From Miltoncostaeaceae bacterium (GTDB taxonomy: Bacteria; Actinomycetota; Thermoleophilia; Miltoncostaeales; Miltoncostaeaceae): a DNA stretch of 8,537 bases. The stretch's first letter is position 1. Every line of letters starts with the position of its first letter. Below, piece by piece: positions 1 to 5,799 of this stretch. Where the stretch lies: the NCBI GenBank assembly GCA_030598075.1, contig JAUVQP010000058.1, positions 1 to 8,537 on the forward strand. Direction: 5' to 3'. A program made the position numbers and the translations under genes. The notes below the pieces were generated by a model, which did no database searches, was not told the DNA's origin, and worked only from the letters and a program-made list of their open reading frames with translations.

Positions 1-587
1 AGATCGCGCGAGCGGCGCAGCCCGATGGCCTCGATGGAGCGCCCGAACAGACCGATCTCCCCACCGTCGATGACGAGATCGACGAGATCGAGGACGTTGC
101 TGACGTAGCCGTCGGCGAGACCCTGGTTGAGGCGGAAGACCACCGACTCCACCCGTCGCCGGATGCCCTCCGCGGCGATGGGCTGCCGCGGGCTGGTGGC
201 GAGCACCAGGCTCGGAGGCCTCAGGCCCGAGCGCAGGTCCGAGATGAACCCGTCCGGCACCGTGAGGACGGCGGCCACCCGACCGTCGTCCAGCGCTCTG
301 CTCGCCGCCTCGGGGCCCAGCCGCACCAGGTCGACCTCGTCATCGAGCCGGCGCACGTAGTCGTTGATCGAGAGCTGCTCGTTTCCGACCCGGACGGTGC
401 TCTCGGAGTCCTCGAGGTTGACGAGCGCAACCGAGAGCTGCCGATCCTCCGTTTGGAGGACCAGAACCACGAGCAGCGCGATCACGATCGGATAGCCGAT
501 CAGCAGCGCGACCGTCGCCGGAGAGCGCCACATCACGAGGGCGTCCTTCCGTGCGAGCAGGGCCACTTGCTCCAGAGGCCCTCTCAC
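1..587 (-). CDS. ABC-2 type transporter permease, N-terminal part (cut by window edge)
   Basis: This is the membrane subunit of an ABC exporter, cut at the left edge after 195 codons. The start of the protein has the layout usual for ABC-2 permeases: a short cytoplasmic amphipathic stretch (LLARKDALVMWRSP, residues 10-23), a first membrane helix at about 25-44, then a large extracytoplasmic domain. The stretch AAVLTVPDGF (residues 105-114) resembles the 'valve/pip' type loop of the ABC2_membrane_3 (YhgE-like) group. The remaining helices should lie outside the window. The GTG at 587 was chosen because it is the only start in the open frame upstream of the ARKD motif. An alternative GTG-ATG pair about 17 codons further in has a better purine-rich site (GGAAGGA), but using it would remove the conserved amphipathic segment. 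The ATPase at 805-1509 is the obvious partner. The substrate cannot be predicted. Confidence 0.85.
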   Translation of the reverse strand, partial: MRGPLEQVALLARKDALVMWRSPATVALLIGYPIVIALLVVLVLQTEDRQLSVALVNLEDSESTVRVGNEQLSINDYVRRLDDEVDLVRLGPEAASRALDDGRVAAVLTVPDGFISDLRSGLRPPSLVLATSPRQPIAAEGIRRRVESVVFRLNQGLADGYVSNVLDLVDLVIDGGEIGLFGRSIEAIGLRRSRD

Positions 588-804
588 GACGACGGGCCAC
601 GACCGTCCGCCGGCTGCAAGCCGTCGCCGTGCGGCGTCACGAGTGCTCTGTCGAGGAACGTCGGCGGGCGTCGCCCTGAGAAAACCCCGCCGGGCAAGGA
701 CACCCCGTCATTCGCATGGTGGAGACCATGGCGACGACCGAGGACACGGCATCCGCGGAGGTTGGCAGTCGGGCGGAGCGCGGTGAACGTCTCTTCACAG
801 AGCA
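588..804. other. 217-bp spacer between ATPase and permease genes
   Basis: No convincing gene lies here. Minus-strand frames are open for up to about 70 codons, but the translations are Arg/Gly/Pro-rich, resemble no family and have no ribosome site. A spacer of this length is unusual between two subunits of one ABC exporter when the neighbouring pair overlaps by 4 nt. It holds a pair of inverted repeats, listed separately. I see no TAnnnT hexamer at a suitable distance from the permease start, so read-through from the upstream genes is the simplest assumption. Confidence 0.6.
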
Positions 805-806
805 CT
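642..806. repeat. Inverted-repeat-bounded segment of 165 bp
   Basis: A perfect 10-bp inverted repeat, AGTGCTCTGT at 642-651 and ACAGAGCACT at 797-806, bounds the spacer between the ATPase and permease genes. Allowing mismatches, the arms extend to 20 nt (642-661 and 787-806) with 16 of 20 positions paired. The right arm runs into the ATPase stop codon (805-807). The heptamer GAACGTC also occurs as a direct repeat inside both arms (656-662 and 785-791). I see no target-site duplication outside the arms. It could be a miniature mobile element, a long mRNA stem between the two cistrons, or chance. Confidence 0.45.
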
Positions 807-1509
807 AGCTCCCGCCCCCGACCAGGGCGAGGAAAGCCGCTTCCGCGACCCCGGCATCGTCCTCTGCCCCGGGAGCCAGTTCGGCGCTCGTGCCGTCGAA
901 GACGCAGCGCCCGCGGGCGAGCACGATCAGTCGGTCGCTCTGCCGAACGGCCTCATCGACCGATTGGGTCGAGAAGATGATCGCCAGGTCGAGGTCGAGC
1001 CGGAGCTGCGCCAGCCAGCTCCATAGGCGGATCCGTTGATCCGGGCTGAGGGCCGCCGTGGGCTCGTCGAGCAGCAACGCCGACGGCTGCCCTGCCAGCG
1101 CGATGCTGAAGTTCAGGCGCTGAAGCGTTCCGGTGGAGAGCGCGCTCGCGGGCCGCTCGGCGTACTCGCCGAGATCCGCCCGCTCGATGAGCTCCTCGGC
1201 TCGTTCTCCCGGACGATCCGCGCCCTCGAGAGCCGCGAACAGCGTCAGGTTCTCGCGCGTCGTCAGGCGTCGGTAGAGGGCCGGTCGCTGGGGCACCCAC
1301 CCGACCTTCGTATCGTCCCAGTCCGACGTGCCCGCGGTGCCCTCGAAAACGCCGGCGAGGATGGTGAGCAGGGTCGTCTTGCCCGCCCCGTTGGGTCCGA
1401 GCAGCGCCACCGACTCGCCCCGAGAGAGGGTCATGTCGAGCGCCTCCAGCGCGATGACGTCGCGATACGTCTGGCCCAGGCCCGCGGCCCGCAGGAGCGT
1501 GCCGGTCAT
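805..1509 (-). CDS. ABC-2 type exporter ATP-binding protein with Gln in the H-loop
   Basis: This 234-residue cytoplasmic ATPase should power export through the ABC-2 permease encoded just downstream (1-587). Visible motifs in order: Walker A GPNGAGKT (38-45), Q-loop Gln74 in VPQRPALY, signature LSTGTLQ (124-130; the family usually has LSGGMxQ), Walker B ALLLDEP with catalytic Glu149, and a D-loop-like ALSPDQ. The switch region reads IIFSTQSVDEA, so residue 182 is Gln where nearly all ABC ATPases have His. The codon is CAA, and the frame is intact around it. The length matches ordinary ABC-2 ATPases of the CcmA/DrrA type. The ATG at 1509 lies within an ATGA overlap with the stop of the AI-2E-family gene upstream, so translation is probably coupled. 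A GAGAG purine run directly precedes the start, and there is no clear Shine-Dalgarno site. The substrate is unknown. Confidence 0.93.
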   Translation of the reverse strand: MTGTLLRAAGLGQTYRDVIALEALDMTLSRGESVALLGPNGAGKTTLLTILAGVFEGTAGTSDWDDTKVGWVPQRPALYRRLTTRENLTLFAALEGADRPGERAEELIERADLGEYAERPASALSTGTLQRLNFSIALAGQPSALLLDEPTAALSPDQRIRLWSWLAQLRLDLDLAIIFSTQSVDEAVRQSDRLIVLARGRCVFDGTSAELAPGAEDDAGVAEAAFLALVGGGS

Positions 1510-2675
1510 CTCTCGCGTTCCAGGTCCGGCGGGGTCGCTCCGGCCAGAGGCGCGCGCGCGGTCGTGTCTCCTCCGGCCGACGCGGCGGGGTCGTCCGCGG
1601 GGGCGGGTTCCGCCTGGCGGGCGCCGAGGCGCAGCTGCTGGGACGCGAACAGCACCGTCTCCTTGACCAGGACGACCGTCGGTATCGCGATGAGGACGCC
1701 GATCACCCCGGCGATCTGCTGGCCGACCACCAGGCCGAAGATGACGACGAGCGGGTGCACCCCAACCGCGCTGCCCATGACCTTGGGCGCGACGATGTTG
1801 CCCTGAAGCTGCTGGATCGCCACGAAAGCGATGATGACCCAGACCGCTCCGAAGGAGGTGGTGAACAGCGCCAGCAGCACGGGGGGGATCGCGCCGAGAA
1901 ACGCCCCGACATACGGGATGAACTCGGTGAGGAAGACCCATGCCGCGAAGGCGACCGCGAACGTGGCGCCGAGCGGGAACAGCCCCGTCACCCCGTAGAT
2001 CCAGAGCACGACCCCGGCGAGCACCGCGGCGACCGTGGCAACGAGAAACTGTGCCTTCACGTACTCCGCGAGGCTCCGCTCGGCGCGGCGGACGAACGCC
2101 GCCGCGTCGCGGCCGCCGATCTGCTGGACGAAGGCAAGGATGCGGGGGGCGTCCAGGAGCATGTAGATCGCCGCGACCACGATAAGCACGATCACGATGA
2201 GCGCCCCGAGTACGTCGAGGCTGTAGGACAGCGCGTTGTCGGCGATCTCGGACGTGCGCTCCTCAATCGACGTGACGAGGTCGTTGCCGCGCTCGCGAAC
2301 GTTGACATCGATGCCGCGCTCGTCGAAGAACCGCTGCAGCGAGTTGATCCGGCGCTCCGCCTGGTCGGTGTAGACCGGCAGGTCCCGCTGGATCTCCTCG
2401 ACCTGGGTTCGGATTGGGTCGATGATGACGAGCACCACGACGACCACCGTGGCGATGAACCCGAGGAACACTGCGAGAACCGCGAGCCCGCGCGGAACGC
2501 GCAGCCGCCGGAGCACTCGGACCACGGGGTTGAGGAGCATCGCCAGGATGACCGAGACGATGAAGATCAGGAGCGCCTGGCCGACGGTCTGCCCGATGAT
2601 CCACAGCGCGACCAGCGCGGCGACGGCGAGAAGGATCTGAGCCCACGGCGGTGGGGGGGCCGTGCGGGCGCTCAT
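1506..2675 (-). CDS. AI-2E family transporter (PerM/UPF0118-like membrane protein)
   Basis: This 389-residue integral membrane protein has the typical AI-2E family layout. Two early helices (about 12-30 and 33-50) and a third at 63-85 are followed by a soluble segment at about 86-150, then helices at 152-174, 208-230, 233-250, 255-272, 274-290 and 303-338. Family signatures are visible: YVKAQ (205-209), EFIPYVGAFLGAIPP (251-265), QLQGNIVAPKVMG (289-301), GVHPLVVIFGLVVG (305-318) and the IAIPT near 329. The family was named for autoinducer-2 export (TqsA), but members also act as Na+/H+ antiporters or have unknown roles, so no substrate is assigned. The C-terminal tail (about 352-389) is Ala/Pro/Asp-rich and probably cytoplasmic. 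The ATG at 2675 sits 8 nt after a TACCAT hexamer, suggesting a leaderless mRNA. The stop overlaps the ATPase start by 4 nt. Confidence 0.93.
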   Translation of the reverse strand: MSARTAPPPPWAQILLAVAALVALWIIGQTVGQALLIFIVSVILAMLLNPVVRVLRRLRVPRGLAVLAVFLGFIATVVVVVLVIIDPIRTQVEEIQRDLPVYTDQAERRINSLQRFFDERGIDVNVRERGNDLVTSIEERTSEIADNALSYSLDVLGALIVIVLIVVAAIYMLLDAPRILAFVQQIGGRDAAAFVRRAERSLAEYVKAQFLVATVAAVLAGVVLWIYGVTGLFPLGATFAVAFAAWVFLTEFIPYVGAFLGAIPPVLLALFTTSFGAVWVIIAFVAIQQLQGNIVAPKVMGSAVGVHPLVVIFGLVVGQQIAGVIGVLIAIPTVVLVKETVLFASQQLRLGARQAEPAPADDPAASAGGDTTARAPLAGATPPDLERER

Positions 2676-2683
2676 CCGCTCGA

Positions 2684-2689
2684 ATGGTA
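2684..2689 (-). promoter_or_regulatory. Candidate -10 element (TACCAT) for the AI-2E/ABC operon
   Basis: On the minus strand TACCAT fits the actinobacterial -10 pattern TAnnnT and ends exactly 8 nt before the ATG at 2675. Transcription would then start at or next to the start codon, giving a leaderless mRNA. I see no convincing TTGAC-like -35 at 16-19 nt upstream. Confidence 0.4.
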
Positions 2690-2733
2690 GTAGCCCGATC
2701 CCCCGTCATCGAAGGCCGGCCGTTGGGGCGCCC

Positions 2734-2762
2734 TCCACCCGACGTCTCGCCGTCCGGGTGGA
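2734..2762. promoter_or_regulatory. Hairpin/operator-like inverted repeat in the divergent promoter region
   Basis: TCCACCC (2734-2740) pairs with GGGTGGA (2756-2762), and GACG (2741-2744) pairs with CGTC (2751-2754). Together they form an 11-bp interrupted palindrome with one bulged C and a 6-nt centre. It lies in the 108-bp gap between divergent genes, over the expected -35 position of the plus-strand promoter, where a dimeric regulator could bind. An 8-bp GGCCGGCC palindrome (2714-2721) lies nearby. Confidence 0.35.
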
Positions 2763-2769
2763 CGCTCGG

Positions 2770-2775
2770 TACCCT
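2770..2775 (+). promoter_or_regulatory. Candidate -10 element (TACCCT) for the M23-like/YmdB-like pair
   Basis: TACCCT fits TAnnnT and ends 8 nt before the GTG at 2784, the same spacing as the two minus-strand -10 candidates at 2684 and 8091. No ribosome binding site precedes the GTG, in keeping with a leaderless transcript. No clear -35 hexamer is visible. Confidence 0.4.
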
Positions 2776-2783
2776 CGTGTGCC

Positions 2784-3530
2784 GTGACCCGCATCACCTC
2801 CAGTGACCTGGCCTCCCGGCGGGACTCGCGGCATCGGCGCAAGCTGGTCCGGCGTCGCCGGATCGTCGCCACCGCCCTGCTCCCCCTGCTCGTCGTCGCG
2901 CTGATCGTGCTCGGGATTACGCTGCTCGGCGGCAGGGGGTCCTCCGATGCGGCAAGCCCCAGCTCGCCCGTGCCCTCGCCGAGACTGGGAAGTGGGCAGC
3001 GGCCGCCCGAGTTGGTCATCGCGACCGTGGAGGGGGCCGATGTCCACCTCCCGGTCGACCCGGAGCGGGTCAGTGCGATCGTCTATCACCCGGTAAACGA
3101 TCCGTCCGCCATCGAGATCGAGCCCGGCGACGGCATCGGCCACGATATAGCGGATCGTCGCGGCCGGTCGGGATCCGAGACCGTGGGGCTTGACGTCGGT
3201 GCTCCGGCCGGCACGGTCGTCTACGCGCCGGTCGACGGCACTGTCGTCGGCGTGACCGACTACGTGGTGGACGGATCGGCTCAGGGATGCGAGGTTGTCA
3301 TCGAGCCGTCGTCGAGCACCGGGGCGGTCATGCTGCTCAACCACTTGGAAGCCGCGCCGGGCATGGAGCGTCCGGTGGTGGGGGACTCCGTGAGCGCTGG
3401 GGCCACGGTCGTCGGGCGCGTGCGCGATTTCTCCCCGGTCGTCCAGCAGGAGGTTGCGCGGTTCACCCAGGGAAAGGGCAATCACGTCCACATGCAGATG
3501 ATCCGTCGACCCGCGGGCCTCCTTCCATAG
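2784..3530 (+). CDS. Membrane-anchored M23/LytM-fold protein, probably catalytically degenerate
   Basis: The 248-residue protein has a very basic N-terminus (RRDSRHRRKLVRRRR, 12-26), one membrane helix at about 27-48, a Ser/Pro-rich linker (52-75) and an extracytoplasmic domain. From about 130 the domain follows the M23 (LytM) peptidase pattern: GLDVGAPAGTVVYAPVDGTV (135-154), NHL (186-188), VGDSVSAGATVVGRV (199-213) and NHVHMQM (233-239). In active M23 enzymes zinc is bound by an H-x(n)-D pair and the second His of HxH, with another His in the YxHL region. Here Asp137, His187, His234 and His236 are present, but the position of the first zinc His (HxGxD) is Thr133 (TVGLD). Peptidoglycan cleavage is therefore doubtful, and a binding or scaffolding role like that of EnvC/NlpD is a reasonable inference. 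The GTG at 2784 gives the basic-then-hydrophobic anchor and follows the TACCCT hexamer. The next gene begins 14 nt after the stop. Confidence 0.78.
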   Translation: MTRITSSDLASRRDSRHRRKLVRRRRIVATALLPLLVVALIVLGITLLGGRGSSDAASPSSPVPSPRLGSGQRPPELVIATVEGADVHLPVDPERVSAIVYHPVNDPSAIEIEPGDGIGHDIADRRGRSGSETVGLDVGAPAGTVVYAPVDGTVVGVTDYVVDGSAQGCEVVIEPSSSTGAVMLLNHLEAAPGMERPVVGDSVSAGATVVGRVRDFSPVVQQEVARFTQGKGNHVHMQMIRRPAGLLP

Positions 3531-3544
3531 GCGAGCCGGCGGCG

Positions 3545-4330
3545 GTGACGGTGCGAGCGCTCTTCATCGGCGATGTTGTCGGCCGCCCAGGCCACCGGGC
3601 CGTCGTCGACCTCCTGCCGGCTCTACGGCGCGATCACTCCGCCGAGGTTGTGGTGGTCAACGCGGAGAACGCCGCGCGAGGAGCCGGTACGTCACCGCGC
3701 CAGGCGCGCGAGCTGCTGGACGCCGGCGCCGACGTCCTCACAGGCGGCAACCACACCCTCCGACGTACCGAGCTCTACCCGGTTCTTTCGAGCGAGCCGC
3801 GGGTCCTCCGCCCCGACAACCTTGCGGTCAAGGCCCCCGGAGGCGGTCTGGCGGTCTTCGATGCGCCGTCCGGTGGGGTGGCGGTGATCAACGTGGTGGG
3901 CAGCGTGTTCATGGATGCCGCACGGAGCCCGTTCGCCGCCGCCGACGAGCTCATCGCGAGGGTGGCGGGGCGCGCGCGCTTCATCTTCGTCGACGTCCAC
4001 GCCGAGGCCACGAGCGAGAAGATCGCGCTTGCCCATCACCTCGCGGGCCGCGTGACCGCCGTCGTCGGCACGCACACCCACGTGCAGACGGCTGACGCCC
4101 GGGTCATCGGACCCGGGACCGCCTACGTGACGGACCTCGGCATGAGCGGACCCCACGATTCGGTGATCGGTGTGCGCACCGAGCAGAGCCTCGCCCGGTT
4201 TCTCACCGGAGCGCCGGGCACGTTTCAGCCCGCCGACGGCGACGTGAAGGTGCAGGGCGCGGTGGTCGCGGCCGACGGCCGCGGTCGGGCTGTCGCCATC
4301 GAGACCTTCTCCATCGACGTCGCGCGCTGA
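3545..4330 (+). CDS. YmdB/TIGR00282 family metallophosphoesterase
   Basis: This 261-residue cytoplasmic enzyme belongs to the YmdB family, whose Bacillus member hydrolyses 2',3'-cyclic nucleotides and influences biofilm and motility. The metal-binding residues are all visible: Asp10 in FIGDVVG, Glu41 and Asn42 in NAEN, Asn69/His70 in GGNHT, His152 in DVHAEATSEK, and His177/His179 in GTHTHVQTAD. The C-terminal family stretch YVTDLGMSGPHDSVIG (194-209) is also present, and length matches the family. One local deviation is GNHTLRR, where relatives usually have GNHxWD or a similar aromatic-acidic pair after the His. The GTG at 3545 (VTVRALFIGD) was chosen as the first start after the upstream stop. 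A GTG at 3551 (VRALF) is equally close to family starts. The gap of 14 nt suggests co-transcription and coupled translation with the M23-fold gene. Confidence 0.95.
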   Translation: MTVRALFIGDVVGRPGHRAVVDLLPALRRDHSAEVVVVNAENAARGAGTSPRQARELLDAGADVLTGGNHTLRRTELYPVLSSEPRVLRPDNLAVKAPGGGLAVFDAPSGGVAVINVVGSVFMDAARSPFAAADELIARVAGRARFIFVDVHAEATSEKIALAHHLAGRVTAVVGTHTHVQTADARVIGPGTAYVTDLGMSGPHDSVIGVRTEQSLARFLTGAPGTFQPADGDVKVQGAVVAADGRGRAVAIETFSIDVAR

Positions 4331-4336
4331 GCGTAA

Positions 4337-4501
4337 GAGGTTGTCTCAGAACCGGGCGCGGCCGACAGCCCGAGAGGATCGAGCGAGGCCGGGACCGAGG
4401 GACGGCGGAGTGCTGGAGTGCGTCGCCCCGACCGAGAACGCCGCTTCGCGGCGAGCTGTAGCCCGCGGACGGCCGTCGACCGTGGGTTGAGACAGGTTCT
4501 C
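4337..4501. repeat. Convergent intergenic segment with imperfect terminal inverted repeats
   Basis: The 182 bp between two convergent genes contains no credible ORF. Its ends form an imperfect inverted repeat. Left, reading inward: GAGGTTGTCTCAGAACC. Right, reverse complement: GAGAACCTGTCTCAACCC. They share GAG, TGTCTCA and AACC blocks with small shifts, and weaker similarity (CGGxCGxxGGCCG) continues inward. Inside are a perfect hairpin (4439-4453) and a 10-bp palindrome, GACGGCCGTC (4468-4477). The length of about 165 bp, the paired ends and the non-coding interior resemble a MITE or decayed insertion sequence. No target-site duplication is evident, so a large structured bidirectional terminator is the alternative. 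Confidence 0.45.
4439..4453. terminator. GC-rich hairpin between convergent genes, possible bidirectional terminator
   Basis: CGCCGC-TTC-GCGGCG is a perfect 6-bp stem with a 3-nt loop, usable on either strand. It lies about 110 nt past the YmdB-like stop and 60 nt past the GT87 stop. No U-tract follows on either strand, so it is not a classical intrinsic terminator. High-GC actinobacteria often lack U-tracts, which leaves the role open. Confidence 0.3.
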
Positions 4502-4512
4502 GGACGTGGGAG

Positions 4513-5799
4513 TCAGTCGGTCAGGTAGCGGGCGACGACGGCGCTGTCGGTCTGCGGCGGGCGCTCGCGAGCAAGCCACCACAGCACGCGCCCCTCGGGT
4601 CGGCTGGCAACGGAGGGGCGCGGCCAGTACGCCGCCACCAGGCCGATGAGGACCGCGTTTCGCAACACCAGGAGCCAGATCGGCCTGGGTTCGAGCGCGA
4701 CCAACTCCCAGTAGCTCGCCGGGAAGTACGCCTGGGTCAGCAACAAGGCGACGATGGTGCCGCCCGCGGCGAGCCAGGCGAAGCGTCCTGCGATCAGAAA
4801 GCCCACCGGCAGGAGCCAGATCATGAACTGCGGCGACAGGACCTTGCCGCCCGCCATGAGCGCGACGATCGTGGCGGCGCTGGCGGCGACCATCAGCCTC
4901 GCATCCCCGGGCGGGCGGGTGCCGCGAAGAGCGGACCAGTAGACGCTGAGGGCAGCTACGACCACGGCGAGCGCCACGGCGGTCGTGAGCAGAGCGATCA
5001 GGCTCGCGGCCTCGCTCGGGAGACCCTGGCTGCCGAAGGAGTTCTCGACGCCGATGGGGATGCCGGCGAGCGCGTGAAGGCTGAGCAGGTAGGCGGACGC
5101 GGTCGACTCGATCTGAGTCGGGCGATCCAGGTGGTACTGGACGACTTCCCATGCCCCCGAGGGCGACGCGACGACGAAGGGGACGACCCCGAGCGCGAGC
5201 ACGGCGGCACCGCCGGCCGCTCCCCGAAACGTCGAGCGCCAACCAGCTCGACGGCGGTGGTAGATCACCAGCGCCGGCACCAGGGCCAGGGGGAAGAGCT
5301 TGACGAGCGCGGCTCCCGCCAGCAGCCCCCACGCGAGCCTGAGTCGTCCGGCCGCGGCGGCCCAGAGCATCCACGCCACGAGCGCGGCCGCCACCAGGTC
5401 GAAGCGTGTCTCGACGAGGTTGCCGAGCAGGAGCGGGCTGAAGGCGATCGCGATCCCGGCCGCGGCCTCGCGCCCGCGAGAGAGGCCAAGTGCCCGCGCG
5501 GTGGCCATCACGCCAAGCACGGTGGCGACCAGCGCGAGGAGCATCAGCACCGAGAACGCTTCGCCGTAGCCGACGGGCGGCAGCGCGGGGAGCGCGAAGA
5601 CGGCCGCCGCCGCGGGCGGGTACTCGAGGACGAAGTCCCGGTAGGGGACTTGGCCATCGAGTATTCGGTCAGCCGCCTCCTGGTACACGGGCACGTCGGT
5701 GATGACGGTGTCCGCCCAGAGGGGGACAAGCTGAAGCGGAACGGCCCAGACGGCGATGGCCAGCGCCACGACCACCATTCCGAGCTGTCGGGACGTCAC
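4513..5799 (-). CDS. GT87-like (DUF2029) polyprenol-dependent membrane glycosyltransferase
   Basis: This 428-residue protein consists almost entirely of hydrophobic helices and is the last gene of the minus-strand glycosylation operon. The first external loop carries the GT-C type pattern TDVPVYQEAADRILDGQVPYRDFVLEYPP (residues 34-62), with Asp35 the likely catalytic base, as in GT87 mannosyltransferases such as PimE. Further family features are RFDLVAAALVAWM (132-144), ALVKLFPLALVP (164-175), in which Lys167 is conserved in the family, and GGKVLSPQFMIWLLP (317-331). Enzymes of this group transfer a sugar from a polyprenyl-phosphate donor on the outer membrane face; the sugar and acceptor here are unknown. 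The GTG at 5799 overlaps the previous stop by 4 nt (GTGA), and the frame upstream of it is only an out-of-frame shadow of that gene. No Shine-Dalgarno site is visible, so translation is probably coupled. Confidence 0.9.
   Translation of the reverse strand: MTSRQLGMVVVALAIAVWAVPLQLVPLWADTVITDVPVYQEAADRILDGQVPYRDFVLEYPPAAAAVFALPALPPVGYGEAFSVLMLLALVATVLGVMATARALGLSRGREAAAGIAIAFSPLLLGNLVETRFDLVAAALVAWMLWAAAAGRLRLAWGLLAGAALVKLFPLALVPALVIYHRRRAGWRSTFRGAAGGAAVLALGVVPFVVASPSGAWEVVQYHLDRPTQIESTASAYLLSLHALAGIPIGVENSFGSQGLPSEAASLIALLTTAVALAVVVAALSVYWSALRGTRPPGDARLMVAASAATIVALMAGGKVLSPQFMIWLLPVGFLIAGRFAWLAAGGTIVALLLTQAYFPASYWELVALEPRPIWLLVLRNAVLIGLVAAYWPRPSVASRPEGRVLWWLARERPPQTDSAVVARYLTD

Noticed and set aside
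584..805. Possible 73-codon minus-strand gene between ATPase and permease
   Set aside because: There is no ribosome site or family similarity, and composition is like random GC-rich frames. It coincides with the inverted-repeat segment.
1510..1941. Extended start giving the ABC ATPase 378 residues
   Set aside because: The added region overlaps the conserved C-terminal half of the AI-2E-family gene and is low-complexity. The ATG at 1509 gives a normal-length ATPase and the 4-nt overlap.
1755..2690. Plus-strand ORF of 311 codons opposite the AI-2E-family gene
   Set aside because: The translation is dominated by Asp, Glu, Arg and His with no domain pattern. It is the expected antisense shadow of a hydrophobic GC-rich gene whose minus-strand frame shows clear family motifs.
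3287..3544. Longer start for the YmdB-like protein at 3287
   Set aside because: The extension lies within the M23-fold gene in another frame. Family members begin within a few residues of the FIGD motif, matching the GTG at 3545.
4346..5374. 342-codon minus-strand ORF covering the convergent intergenic region and part of the GT87-like gene
   Set aside because: It is Arg/Pro/Ala-rich shadow coding in the wrong frame relative to the helices of the real gene, with no motif across the intergenic part.
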